DNA from: an uncultured Pelagibacteraceae bacterium
GTDB lineage: Bacteria; Pseudomonadota; Alphaproteobacteria; Pelagibacterales; Pelagibacteraceae
DNA length: 64,000 nucleotides
NCBI GenBank assembly: GCA_902591695.1
Contig: CACJBQ010000001.1
Location: forward strand, 1-64,000
Reading direction: 5' to 3'
The position numbers and the translations under genes are program-made. The notes below the pieces were generated by a model. The model was not told the origin of the DNA. It saw nothing but the letters and a program-made list of their open reading frames with translations, and did no database searches. Positions 18,863 through 27,212 of the stretch are shown here, in pieces (position 1 is the first letter of the stretch; each line of letters starts with the position of its first letter).

Positions 18863-19725
18863 TAATCTATACCATGATTTCTATTATAACTAGAAATGGC
18901 TGATGGTTTAATATCATTTAAATATTTTGGATCTACTGTCCAAGTAGAAACTTTTAATGGATAACATTTTGCTACATCGGATGAATGTTCAGATCCACAA
19001 TCACCACCTGGACAAGCAGAAAGTGCACCCAATAAATCTGTTTCAGCAAAAAATTCTAAATAATCACCAGGTCTTACAGGACTTGCTTTCATAAAGTATT
19101 GTTTAGTATCATTGGTAAATCCAGTTAACATAAATACATTTAATACATCATGAACTATTTTTTCCGCATGATCTAATTGAATATTTTTTTCTTTAACCAA
19201 AGCTCTTGTTAAATTTGAGTGACAACAATAATGATAATCATTATCGCTCAAAAGTTTTGATGTATAAGGATCACATCTTGTACCAATGACATCATGAACC
19301 GATCCTCCATCCTTATCATAATCATACCAATCTAGAGTGTCCCAAGTTATAGTGGCTAAAGATCTTAGATATGGAAAACTACTAAACATTTTATCTCCAA
19401 CTGAAAGATGAGTTCCATAGAGTGCTCTTGTTTTTCCTGAGTAGAATTTTTCCTCTAAATTATTTAAATTAAATAAATTTAAATCACCTACTTGAGGTCC
19501 CTCTACACTTTCAATTCTAAAAAACTCACCAAATTTAACTTCAAACGTTTTTGCATCTCTCGGAGGTATTATAACTTCCTCTTTTTTAATTAAGTGTTCC
19601 CGAGCGGAATGTAAAATACTTAAATTTTTTTCTTCAATATTAGTATTTGGGTAACAAACTATTGGTTTGGCTCCTATTCTATCTTTTAGATCAGATGGTT
19701 TTTCTGAAAATTTTTTTATTTTCAT
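18862..19725 (-). CDS. DUF1989 / urea carboxylase-associated family protein
   Basis: 287-residue protein of the DUF1989 family: a cupin-like core with IRPPRD-like IIPPRDAKTFEV, GPQVGDLNLFN, and the Cys-rich signature LSACPGGDCGSEHSSDVAKCYPL near the C-terminus. In related operons paired DUF1989 proteins (CgdA/CgdB) are carboxyguanidine deiminases beside a urea/guanidine carboxylase. Here there is one copy, no carboxylase, and it sits between cimA (2 bases away) and trmJ. The family call is firm; the substrate is unknown. YHYCCHSNLTRAL in the middle may supply further metal ligands. Confidence 0.85.
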   Translation of the reverse strand: MKIKKFSEKPSDLKDRIGAKPIVCYPNTNIEEKNLSILHSAREHLIKKEEVIIPPRDAKTFEVKFGEFFRIESVEGPQVGDLNLFNLNNLEEKFYSGKTRALYGTHLSVGDKMFSSFPYLRSLATITWDTLDWYDYDKDGGSVHDVIGTRCDPYTSKLLSDNDYHYCCHSNLTRALVKEKNIQLDHAEKIVHDVLNVFMLTGFTNDTKQYFMKASPVRPGDYLEFFAETDLLGALSACPGGDCGSEHSSDVAKCYPLKVSTWTVDPKYLNDIKPSAISSYNRNHGID

Positions 19726-19727
19726 CC

Positions 19728-21329
19728 TTACGAACTTCCAGGAGCTTTATCCTTAAATAACTTATAATCTAAACTATCAACAAGAGCTTTGAAAGATGCA
19801 TCAATGATATTTGGTGATACTCCAATGGTAAACCAGTTAACACCATTCGAATCTGTACTTTCAATACTAACTCTTGTTACAGCTTCTGTGCCAGTGTTTA
19901 AAATTCTAACTTTGTAATCAACAAGTCTTAAATCTTTTAAATATTCTGAATATTTAGCAAGCTTGTTAACATTTTTTCTAATTGCATTATCTAGAGCATT
20001 AACAGGTCCATTTCCTTGTCCTTCACACAAAATTTTGTCTCCATCTACTTCTAACTGAGCTTTTGCATATGAAACTATTTCTCCTGCATTATCTTTCTTT
20101 ACCGAAACATCATATTCATTAATAGAAATATATCTTGGTATCTCCCCCATTAATCTTCGGGCTAACAACTCAAAGGATGCGTCAGCGCCATCATAACTAT
20201 AACCAATAAATTCTCTATCTTTCACTTCATCTAAAAGTTTTTTAATTTTTGGATCACTTTTCTCAACTTTAATTCCTATTGAATTCAATCTCGACATTAT
20301 ATTGGATTGTCCTGATTGATCTGAAACCACTATATTTCTAGAGTTTCCAACTTCTTCTGGATTTATGTGCTCATAGGTTTTAGGATTTTTTTGAACTGCT
20401 GATACGTGCATTCCACCCTTGTGAGAAAAAGCAGAAGCTCCAACATAAGGTAAATGTTTATTGGGTTTTCTATTTAATATCTCATCTAATAATCTTGAGC
20501 ATTGAGTTAAGTTTTTTAAATTTTCTCTCTTAATACTTAATTCAAATTTTTCTGAAAAATCTTTCTTTAAAAAAAATGAGGGAATTAGTGACATTAAATT
20601 AGCATTTCCACATCTTTCTCCCAAACCATTAATTGTGCCCTGGACTTGTCTAACACCTGCTTGAACTGCTGCAAGACTGTTAGCCACAGCATTTTCGGTA
20701 TCATTATGAGCATGTATTCCTAAATTTTTTCCAGGGATTTGCTTGCTTACTTCAGATACAATTTCAGTTATCTCGTGTGGAAGTGTGCCACCGTTAGTAT
20801 CACATAATACAATCCATCTAGCACCATTATCAAAAGCAGCTTTTAAACATAACATTGCATATTCTGGATTAGCTTTATATCCATCGAAAAAATGTTCAGC
20901 GTCAAACATGAACTCTTTTCCAGATTTAACAATATGTTTTGTGCTTTCGCTTATATTTATTAAATTCTGTTCATTGCTTATTCCTAATGCGACATCTACT
21001 TGAAAATCCCATGATTTTCCAAACAAACAAACAGAAGTACTTTTTGAATTAATTAATGATGAGAGCATAGGGTCATTTTCCGCACTATGTTCAGATTTTT
21101 TAGTCATACCAAATGCAGTTAATTTCGTTGATTTAAAATTATGATCTTTATTGAAAAACTCAGTATCAGTTGGATTTGCACCTGGCCAACCTCCTTCAAC
21201 ATAATCAACACCCAATTTATCTAAAGCTGATGAGATTTTTTCTTTATCATTAATTGAAAAATCTACACCTTGAGTTTGTGCACCATCACGCAGTGTTGTA
21301 TCAAATATATAAAGTTGTTCTTTACTCAT
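19728..21329 (-). CDS. cimA: (R)-citramalate synthase
   Basis: Condenses pyruvate and acetyl-CoA to citramalate, giving 2-oxobutyrate for isoleucine without threonine deaminase. The 533-residue protein has the DRE-TIM catalytic barrel (FDTTLRDGAQTQGVDFS; metal ligands in LGIHAHNDTENAVANS) and the C-terminal LeuA-type regulatory domain with VRILNTGTEAVTRV. VEGGWPGANPTDTEF is characteristic of the CimA group rather than isopropylmalate or homocitrate synthases. It overlaps cysS by 4 bases and is followed 2 bases later by the DUF1989 gene. Confidence 0.92.
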   Translation of the reverse strand: MSKEQLYIFDTTLRDGAQTQGVDFSINDKEKISSALDKLGVDYVEGGWPGANPTDTEFFNKDHNFKSTKLTAFGMTKKSEHSAENDPMLSSLINSKSTSVCLFGKSWDFQVDVALGISNEQNLINISESTKHIVKSGKEFMFDAEHFFDGYKANPEYAMLCLKAAFDNGARWIVLCDTNGGTLPHEITEIVSEVSKQIPGKNLGIHAHNDTENAVANSLAAVQAGVRQVQGTINGLGERCGNANLMSLIPSFFLKKDFSEKFELSIKRENLKNLTQCSRLLDEILNRKPNKHLPYVGASAFSHKGGMHVSAVQKNPKTYEHINPEEVGNSRNIVVSDQSGQSNIMSRLNSIGIKVEKSDPKIKKLLDEVKDREFIGYSYDGADASFELLARRLMGEIPRYISINEYDVSVKKDNAGEIVSYAKAQLEVDGDKILCEGQGNGPVNALDNAIRKNVNKLAKYSEYLKDLRLVDYKVRILNTGTEAVTRVSIESTDSNGVNWFTIGVSPNIIDASFKALVDSLDYKLFKDKAPGSS

Positions 21330-22681
21330 TTAAATTTCCAAGTCGTTTTACCATCTTTATCTTCTATTAAAACACCTTTGTCTAAAAGCTCATTTCTAAT
21401 TTTATCAGCTTCTTCGTAATTTTTGCTCTCTCTAGCCTTATTTCTTTCCTGAATTTTTTGTAAAATTTCTTTTTCAGAAATTAAAGCTTTGCTAATTTTA
21501 AATTTAAGCCAATTTTCTTTACTTTCATTTAATAGTCCTACAAATTTACAAGCAGAAACAAATAAAGATTTATCTTCATCGTTACCTTTTTGAGCTTTGT
21601 CGTATAATTGATGTAAATTAGCAATATATCCAGGAGTGTTTAAATCATCGTAAAGTGGCTGAAGAATTTCATCAGAAACCTTAAGATTATTTTCAATATC
21701 TAAATATGAGTTGTACCATTTATTTATTGTGTTTTGACAGTCGTCCAAAAGTTTATCATTCCAATCTAATGGTTGTTTATAATGAGCACTCAGTAAAGCT
21801 AATCTTAAAACTTGACCACTTATCTTATTTCTAAAATCTTTTATTTTTAAAATATTTCCCTGAGACTTAGCCATCTTTTCATTTGACATCGTTATGAATG
21901 CATTATGCATCCAAAATTTTGCAAATATTTTTGTATCATTTGCGCATCTTGATTGAGCTATTTCATTTTCATGGTGAGGAAATAACAAATCTATACCACC
22001 ACCGTGAACATCAAACTCATCTCCTAAAAATTTCTTTGACATTGCTGAACACTCTAAGTGCCATCCTGGTCTTCCTTTTCCCCATGGAGACTCCCATGAT
22101 GGTTCGTCGTATTCTGATGGTTTCCATAAAACAAAATCTTCTGAATTTTTTTTGTTTTCACTAACATCTACTCTTGATCCAGCAATAAGATCTTCTAATT
22201 TTTTATTTGAGAGTTGACCATAATCCTTGAATTTTTTAACTTCAAAATAAACATGTTTATTATTTTCATAAGCAAATCCTTTTTTTATTAATTCAGAAAT
22301 CATTTCAATCATTAAATCTATATTTTCTGTTGCTTTAGGTTGATGGGTTGGTTCTTCACAATTTAAGTAATGACAATCCTCACTAAAACTTTTAGTTACC
22401 TTATTCGTCAATTCTGAAATCGAAATATTATTTTCTTTTGAAGATTTAATAATTTTATCATCTATATCTGTAATATTTCTTACATAAGTAACTTTAGGAT
22501 AATTTTTTTTAAAAATTTTAAACAGAACATCAAATACAACTATTGGTCTAGCGTTCCCAATATGGGGATCGTCATAAACAGTTGGACCACACACATACAT
22601 TCTAATGTTATTTTTTTCTAATGGAACAAACTTCTCTTTTTTATTTGTTAGATTGTTTGTTAAAAAAATATCTTTGCTCAT
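21326..22681 (-). CDS. cysS: Cysteinyl-tRNA synthetase
   Basis: Charges tRNA-Cys. The 451-residue enzyme has the class I signature HIGN at 40-43, Cys31 and later His/Cys zinc ligands (GWHLECSAMS and HGGGIDLLFPHHENE), and KMAKSQGN as the KMSKS loop. The C-terminal anticodon-binding part (KIQERNKARESKNYEEADKIR) is typical. Length is normal. It heads the cysS-cimA-DUF1989-trmJ operon, with a hairpin that may insulate it from nadE. Confidence 0.97.
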   Translation of the reverse strand: MSKDIFLTNNLTNKKEKFVPLEKNNIRMYVCGPTVYDDPHIGNARPIVVFDVLFKIFKKNYPKVTYVRNITDIDDKIIKSSKENNISISELTNKVTKSFSEDCHYLNCEEPTHQPKATENIDLMIEMISELIKKGFAYENNKHVYFEVKKFKDYGQLSNKKLEDLIAGSRVDVSENKKNSEDFVLWKPSEYDEPSWESPWGKGRPGWHLECSAMSKKFLGDEFDVHGGGIDLLFPHHENEIAQSRCANDTKIFAKFWMHNAFITMSNEKMAKSQGNILKIKDFRNKISGQVLRLALLSAHYKQPLDWNDKLLDDCQNTINKWYNSYLDIENNLKVSDEILQPLYDDLNTPGYIANLHQLYDKAQKGNDEDKSLFVSACKFVGLLNESKENWLKFKISKALISEKEILQKIQERNKARESKNYEEADKIRNELLDKGVLIEDKDGKTTWKFK

Positions 22682-22700
22682 TATTTTTAGGAATATACTT

Positions 22701-22725
22701 AAAAAATAGATTTGTGAATCTATTT
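22701..22725 (-). terminator. AT-rich intrinsic terminator after nadE
   Basis: Read on the minus strand, a 9-bp perfect stem (AAATAGATT / AATCTATTT, loop CACA) starts 2 bases after the nadE stop and runs into a short T stretch (TATTTTTT). It lies in the 46-base nadE-cysS gap. The stem has only one G-C pair, so it is probably weak. Confidence 0.55.
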
Positions 22726-22727
22726 GA

Positions 22728-23465
22728 TTAACTTGGAATTTTGCACACTGGAATTGGCTCCATTTTATGCAAATTTTGTTTTCTAATTGTTTCGTATTTA
22801 GCTCTATTAGCTGAATTTGGATTATCCATGGCTTCTTCTAGTTCTTCATATTTTAGTCCAAGTTGACCTTCGTCAGTTCGTCCATCATCCCATAAACCAT
22901 CCGTGGGGGCAGCATTTATAATTTCTTTTAAAATTCCAAGCTCTTTCCCAAGCTCCCAGACTTCAGTTTTATTGCAATCAGCTATAGGAGATATGTCCAC
23001 CCCACCATCTCCGTATTTAGTATAAAACCCTACACCAAAATCTTCAACTTTATTTCCAGTTCCAACTACTATTCCTTTGTTCGCTGCAGCAACTTGATAA
23101 AGCGTTGTCATTCTCAATCTAGCTCTAGAATTCGCCATACCATGTTCATTATTAAATTTTGATAAGCTGGAGCTAAAAGCCAAAAATAACTCATCTAAAT
23201 TGATAGTATGCGCCTCAACATTTTTAAAATTTTTAACTAACCACTCTTGATGCTTTAAGCTTAAATCATGTTGATGTGATTTCTGTTTGATAGGCATTGA
23301 TAATACAATAGTTTTTAAACCTGTCATTGCACTTAATGTACTAGAAACTGACGAATCTATTCCTCCAGAAATTCCTATAACCAAAGATTCTGCCTTGCTT
23401 GGCATATTATTTGCATAATCTTTGATCCAATTAGAAATAAAATTTACTTTTTCTGAAGTATTCAT
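22728..23465 (-). CDS. nadE: NAD synthetase, ammonia-type
   Basis: Amidates nicotinic acid adenine dinucleotide to NAD. The 245-residue protein has the ATP-pyrophosphatase P-loop SGGIDSS at 33-39, VVGTGNKVEDFGVGFYTKYGDGGVDISPI as the substrate region, and KTEVWELG. It lacks the N-terminal nitrilase-like glutaminase domain, so it should use free ammonia. It stands between class II DAHP synthase and cysS and is followed by a terminator-like hairpin. A second NAD gene, nadK, is about 14 kb away. Confidence 0.95.
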   Translation of the reverse strand: MNTSEKVNFISNWIKDYANNMPSKAESLVIGISGGIDSSVSSTLSAMTGLKTIVLSMPIKQKSHQHDLSLKHQEWLVKNFKNVEAHTINLDELFLAFSSSLSKFNNEHGMANSRARLRMTTLYQVAAANKGIVVGTGNKVEDFGVGFYTKYGDGGVDISPIADCNKTEVWELGKELGILKEIINAAPTDGLWDDGRTDEGQLGLKYEELEEAMDNPNSANRAKYETIRKQNLHKMEPIPVCKIPS

Positions 23466-23503
23466 GATTTTAAGTTATTAGATATTTAAAATTTTACAAT
23501 GTC

Positions 23504-24883
23504 TTAAGATGCCGCTCTATCTGCGTTTTTAGAATAAGAGCTATTCTTTTTAATCTCATCTGAAATCAAGAAAGCTAATTCTAGAGCTTGGTTTGCATTT
23601 AGTCTTGGATCACAATGAGTATGATATCTTGATGACAAGTCTTTTTCAGATATTTTTTGAGCTCCACCAATGCATTCTGTTACATCTTGACCAGTTAATT
23701 CTATATGTAAACCACCAGCATAACTTCCTTCGCTTTGGTGACATGCAAAAACATTTTTAACTTCTTTTAACACACTATTAAATGGTCTTGTTTTAAATCC
23801 TGTAGCAGCTTTTACTGTGTTTCCATGACAAGGATCGCACGACCAAATTACATTTAAACCCTCTTTTTTTATTGCCCTAATTAATTTTGGTAAAAATTTT
23901 GAAACATTATCTGCACCAAATCTTGATATTAGTGTGATTTTACCTTTTTCATTCTTAGGATTTATTCTATTACAAAGATCAATTAAATCATCAGCTTTTA
24001 AAGTAGGTCCACACTTAATTCCTATTGGATTTTCTATACCTCTGCAAAACTCAACATGACCACCATCTAGTTGTCTTGTTCTATCTCCAATCCAAACAAA
24101 GTGAGCAGATGTGTCATGATTTTCTCCTGTTGTAGAGTCAGTTCTTGTCATTGTTTCTTCAAAAGGAAGTAGCAATGCTTCATGTGATGTCCAGAAGTTA
24201 ACAGTTTTTAATCTTCTGTTAAAATCTGAATTAATTCCACATGCATCCATGAAAGCTAATGCATTTGCGATATTATCTTCTAATTCTTTAAATCTTTTTA
24301 ATTCAGGCGAGTTTTTGATGAAACCTAAATTCCAATTGTGAACATTCTTAAGATCTGCAAAACCTCCATGACAGAATGCTCTGATTAAGTTTAAAGTCGC
24401 AGCTGATTGTGAGTATGCCTTGAATAATCTCTTGGGATCTGGAACTCTAGCCTTTTCAGTAAATTCCATAGCATTTATGTTATCACCTAAATAACTTGGA
24501 AGCTCAATCCCATCTTTTATTTCTGTCGGTGCACTTCTAGGTTTTGAAAACTGCCCAGCTATTCTTCCAACTTTTACTACTGGTAATGAAGCTGAGTAAG
24601 TTAAAACTAATGACATTTGCAACATTAGTTTAAATGTATCTCTAATATTATCTGGATTAAATTCTGCAAAACTCTCAGCACAATCTCCACCCTGAAGTAA
24701 AAATGCTTTTCCGTCTACTACATCAGCTAATTGGCTTTTAAGATGTCTTGTTTCTCCAGCAAATACTAATGGGGGAAACGTTCCTATCTTATCCAAAACT
24801 TTACCCAATTCTTTTTTATCAGGATATTCTGGAATATGTTTTACAGGATACTTTCTCCAACTATTTTTTTGCCATTTTTTCAT
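23504..24883 (-). CDS. aroG: Class II 3-deoxy-7-phosphoheptulonate (DAHP) synthase
   Basis: First enzyme of the shikimate pathway, joining PEP and erythrose-4-phosphate. The 459-residue protein is the plant/actinobacterial class II type: WQKNSWRKYPVKHIPEYPD at the N-terminus, FLLQGGDCAESFAEF, WIGDRTRQLDGGHVEFCRGI and WSCDPCHGNT. I chose the ATG at 24883 because the next 17 upstream codons (MLFAKFFLN...) do not belong to the family and the conserved start aligns at MKKWQKN. The C-terminus ends about where class II enzymes lacking extra regulatory segments end. Confidence 0.95.
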   Translation of the reverse strand: MKKWQKNSWRKYPVKHIPEYPDKKELGKVLDKIGTFPPLVFAGETRHLKSQLADVVDGKAFLLQGGDCAESFAEFNPDNIRDTFKLMLQMSLVLTYSASLPVVKVGRIAGQFSKPRSAPTEIKDGIELPSYLGDNINAMEFTEKARVPDPKRLFKAYSQSAATLNLIRAFCHGGFADLKNVHNWNLGFIKNSPELKRFKELEDNIANALAFMDACGINSDFNRRLKTVNFWTSHEALLLPFEETMTRTDSTTGENHDTSAHFVWIGDRTRQLDGGHVEFCRGIENPIGIKCGPTLKADDLIDLCNRINPKNEKGKITLISRFGADNVSKFLPKLIRAIKKEGLNVIWSCDPCHGNTVKAATGFKTRPFNSVLKEVKNVFACHQSEGSYAGGLHIELTGQDVTECIGGAQKISEKDLSSRYHTHCDPRLNANQALELAFLISDEIKKNSSYSKNADRAAS

Positions 24884-24944
24884 ATACAACCTACAAATGA
24901 ATATATAATTTAAAAAAAATTTTGCAAACAGCAATTATCTAAAT

Positions 24945-25631
24945 ATGAAAAAAATACTAAAAATATATCAAAATGTTGAAAATTCACTCTCATATTTTTT
25001 ATCTAATAATTGTGATGAAAAAAAATTTTTAAAAGAAAAATTTAAGAGAAAAAAAATTATTTTTTTAGATTTAGGCTGTAATTTAGGAACATTCACAGAT
25101 TTTATTAACAGAAACCTAAAAATAAAAAAAATTTATATTTTTGAACCCTCAAAAACATGTTTCAAACTTCTTAAAAATAAATATAGCAGTAGAAAAATTA
25201 AAATCTTCAATAAAGCTATATCTAATAGAAAAAAAAATACCAAATTTTATGAAAAAGAAATTGTTTCTCAATCAACACTTAATAACAAAAAAAATAAAGT
25301 ATTTAAAAATCTTAAAAATAAATCAATATATACTATAGATTGTTTATCTTTAGATGAATTTTATAAAAATAATAAATTCAAAGAAATTTATGACCTCGTT
25401 AAAATTGATTGTGAAGGAGAAGATTTTAATATCATTAAGGGTGCTAAAAATTTATTGAAAAAAAATTTTATTAAATTAATTAAAATTGAAATAGAATTTG
25501 AGAAAAATAACTTTTATGAAATCATAAATTATTTGAATAGATTTAATTACAGACTTATATCACTTACAAAAGTAAAATTTAATAAAAACCAAAGTATAAA
25601 TCACATCGATGCATACTTTGAAAAAAAATAA
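24945..25631 (+). CDS. FkbM-family SAM-dependent methyltransferase
   Basis: 228-residue protein with the FkbM fold: the SAM-binding motif FLDLGCNLGTFTDFI, the acidic ribose-binding turn YIFEPSKTCFKLLK, a DEFYKNN linker and the family hallmark KIDCEGEDFNIIKGAKNLL. FkbM enzymes O-methylate glycans, lipids or secondary metabolites. Lysine and asparagine are very abundant and the DNA is more AT-rich than its neighbours, as in the following membrane gene. The pair looks like an accessory insertion between aroG and glmS. The substrate cannot be told; a surface glycan is plausible. Confidence 0.82.
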   Translation: MKKILKIYQNVENSLSYFLSNNCDEKKFLKEKFKRKKIIFLDLGCNLGTFTDFINRNLKIKKIYIFEPSKTCFKLLKNKYSSRKIKIFNKAISNRKKNTKFYEKEIVSQSTLNNKKNKVFKNLKNKSIYTIDCLSLDEFYKNNKFKEIYDLVKIDCEGEDFNIIKGAKNLLKKNFIKLIKIEIEFEKNNFYEIINYLNRFNYRLISLTKVKFNKNQSINHIDAYFEKK

Positions 25632-25636
25632 TTCAG

Positions 25637-27211
25637 TTAAATACGATCTTCACAAAACTTAAGAACAACATTTTTAGGTAAATGTTTTGTCCAATATTCA
25701 TAATAATCAGTAAAATCATCATTTTTAAGGATCGATTTGCAATAACCTTTAGAGTTTTCGTATTTTAATGATTTTATTAAACTTAAATTACTTAATGAAA
25801 TTAAAAATATTAGTGAAATAATTATAATTTTATTGAACTTTAAATAATTTAACAAATATATTAAAGGAATTATTAATAATATTTCTGAATTCAAAAAATA
25901 TGTATCTTGTTCGTATCTAAATAAGATAATTGACTGAACTATAAAAAATCCAAAAAAAAGTAATATAATTGTATTTCTTTTTATAAAATCAATTTTATTA
26001 AAATTATAAAAAAAAATTATCAAATTCATCCAAACTAAAATTGATTGATAAGAAAAGTTCAAAAAATATTTATTCAACACAAATTGAAAATGTTTTATAA
26101 AAGAAAATAAATATAAGCTTAAAGAATCGAAACTAAGTTCATCTTTAACTTCTCCACTAACAAACATGTTTAAATGTCCCATAAAATTTGTGAATGAAAT
26201 TGACCAAATTGCAATTGATGCTGAAAAAAAATATATTAAAAAATATTTATAAATTAGATAAGTTGATCCTATTAAAATGTTGTAAGTAAGTAGATTCTGA
26301 TAATTGGCATTTTCAAAAAACTTAATGTAAAGAAATAAGCTAACATTAAGACCAAAATAATTTAAAATTAAGAATATAAAATCTAAGTCTCTACTTAAGA
26401 AAAAAGTATTATTAATAATGGTTTTATACGAAATAAAACTTATTACTATTAAATAAATTAAAAATAATAAAATTTTATAATTAAGCAATTTACTAACAGA
26501 TTTATAATCAAAATAATTAATATTTTTTATCTTCATTGTTGGCACAAAACTTAATAATAAAAATGGTATGCTAAAATAAATTATTTTTTTTTGCATCATT
26601 GATGAAAATAAAAAAATAAAACCAATAATAAAAAAAATTATTTCAATTTTCTTTTTTGAATTTATAAATTTTAGAAAAAAATAAATACTCAAAAAAATTA
26701 AAAATAATGAAATAAGTCCACTTTCAAGTCTATTAGAAGCGGAAATAAACCCAGTAGAAAAAATAAATAAACAACTTAATAAAAAAGAATTAAATCGGTT
26801 AAAGCTCAAAAGAAAGAGTATTTTATTCAGAATAATAACGGTTAAAACTGAAAAAAATAATATAGTTATTTTAGATACAAAGAAAAGTTTGCTTAACGAA
26901 ACATTTACATCTTCACTGTTTATGAAGCCACTTAATGCATAATGATCTAAAAAACCTATTAAATAGAAAATTTTATAGGATATTGAAGTAAATATAAACG
27001 TAAACAATGATGGGTGATCTAAGTGATGCTGTTCATAACCTTCATTATATATCAAGGTCCCATAAACAAATACAATATCATCTCTATTATAAGTTGACCA
27101 ATGCTTTAAAGAATTTATTGTAAAATCAAAACCTGGGTTTAAATATAAAGTTAAGCTTGTAAAAATTAAACATAATAAAATGTAAGGTAAAAAATTATTC
27201 TTTTCTAACAT
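25637..27211 (-). CDS. Polytopic membrane protein, possibly GT-C type glycosyltransferase
   Basis: 524-residue integral membrane protein with about ten or more hydrophobic segments across its length. The first extracytoplasmic loop contains the acidic pair YNRDDIVFVYGT and then HHLDHPSLFTF. That pattern resembles the metal/sugar-binding loop of GT-C enzymes such as PMT/ArnT-like transferases, but I do not recognise a specific family. I chose the ATG at 27211, one base after the glmS stop; a TTG at 27220 would add three residues inside glmS. Its DNA is extremely AT-rich. Context with FkbM and glmS suggests envelope glycan work, which is inference. Confidence 0.6.
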   Translation of the reverse strand: MLEKNNFLPYILLCLIFTSLTLYLNPGFDFTINSLKHWSTYNRDDIVFVYGTLIYNEGYEQHHLDHPSLFTFIFTSISYKIFYLIGFLDHYALSGFINSEDVNVSLSKLFFVSKITILFFSVLTVIILNKILFLLSFNRFNSFLLSCLFIFSTGFISASNRLESGLISLFLIFLSIYFFLKFINSKKKIEIIFFIIGFIFLFSSMMQKKIIYFSIPFLLLSFVPTMKIKNINYFDYKSVSKLLNYKILLFLIYLIVISFISYKTIINNTFFLSRDLDFIFLILNYFGLNVSLFLYIKFFENANYQNLLTYNILIGSTYLIYKYFLIYFFSASIAIWSISFTNFMGHLNMFVSGEVKDELSFDSLSLYLFSFIKHFQFVLNKYFLNFSYQSILVWMNLIIFFYNFNKIDFIKRNTIILLFFGFFIVQSIILFRYEQDTYFLNSEILLIIPLIYLLNYLKFNKIIIISLIFLISLSNLSLIKSLKYENSKGYCKSILKNDDFTDYYEYWTKHLPKNVVLKFCEDRI

Positions 27212-27212
27212 T

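Noticed and set aside
24884-24934. 17-residue N-terminal extension of DAHP synthase
   Set aside because: The extra residues are hydrophobic, unlike the family start, and MKKWQKN aligns with the normal N-terminus.
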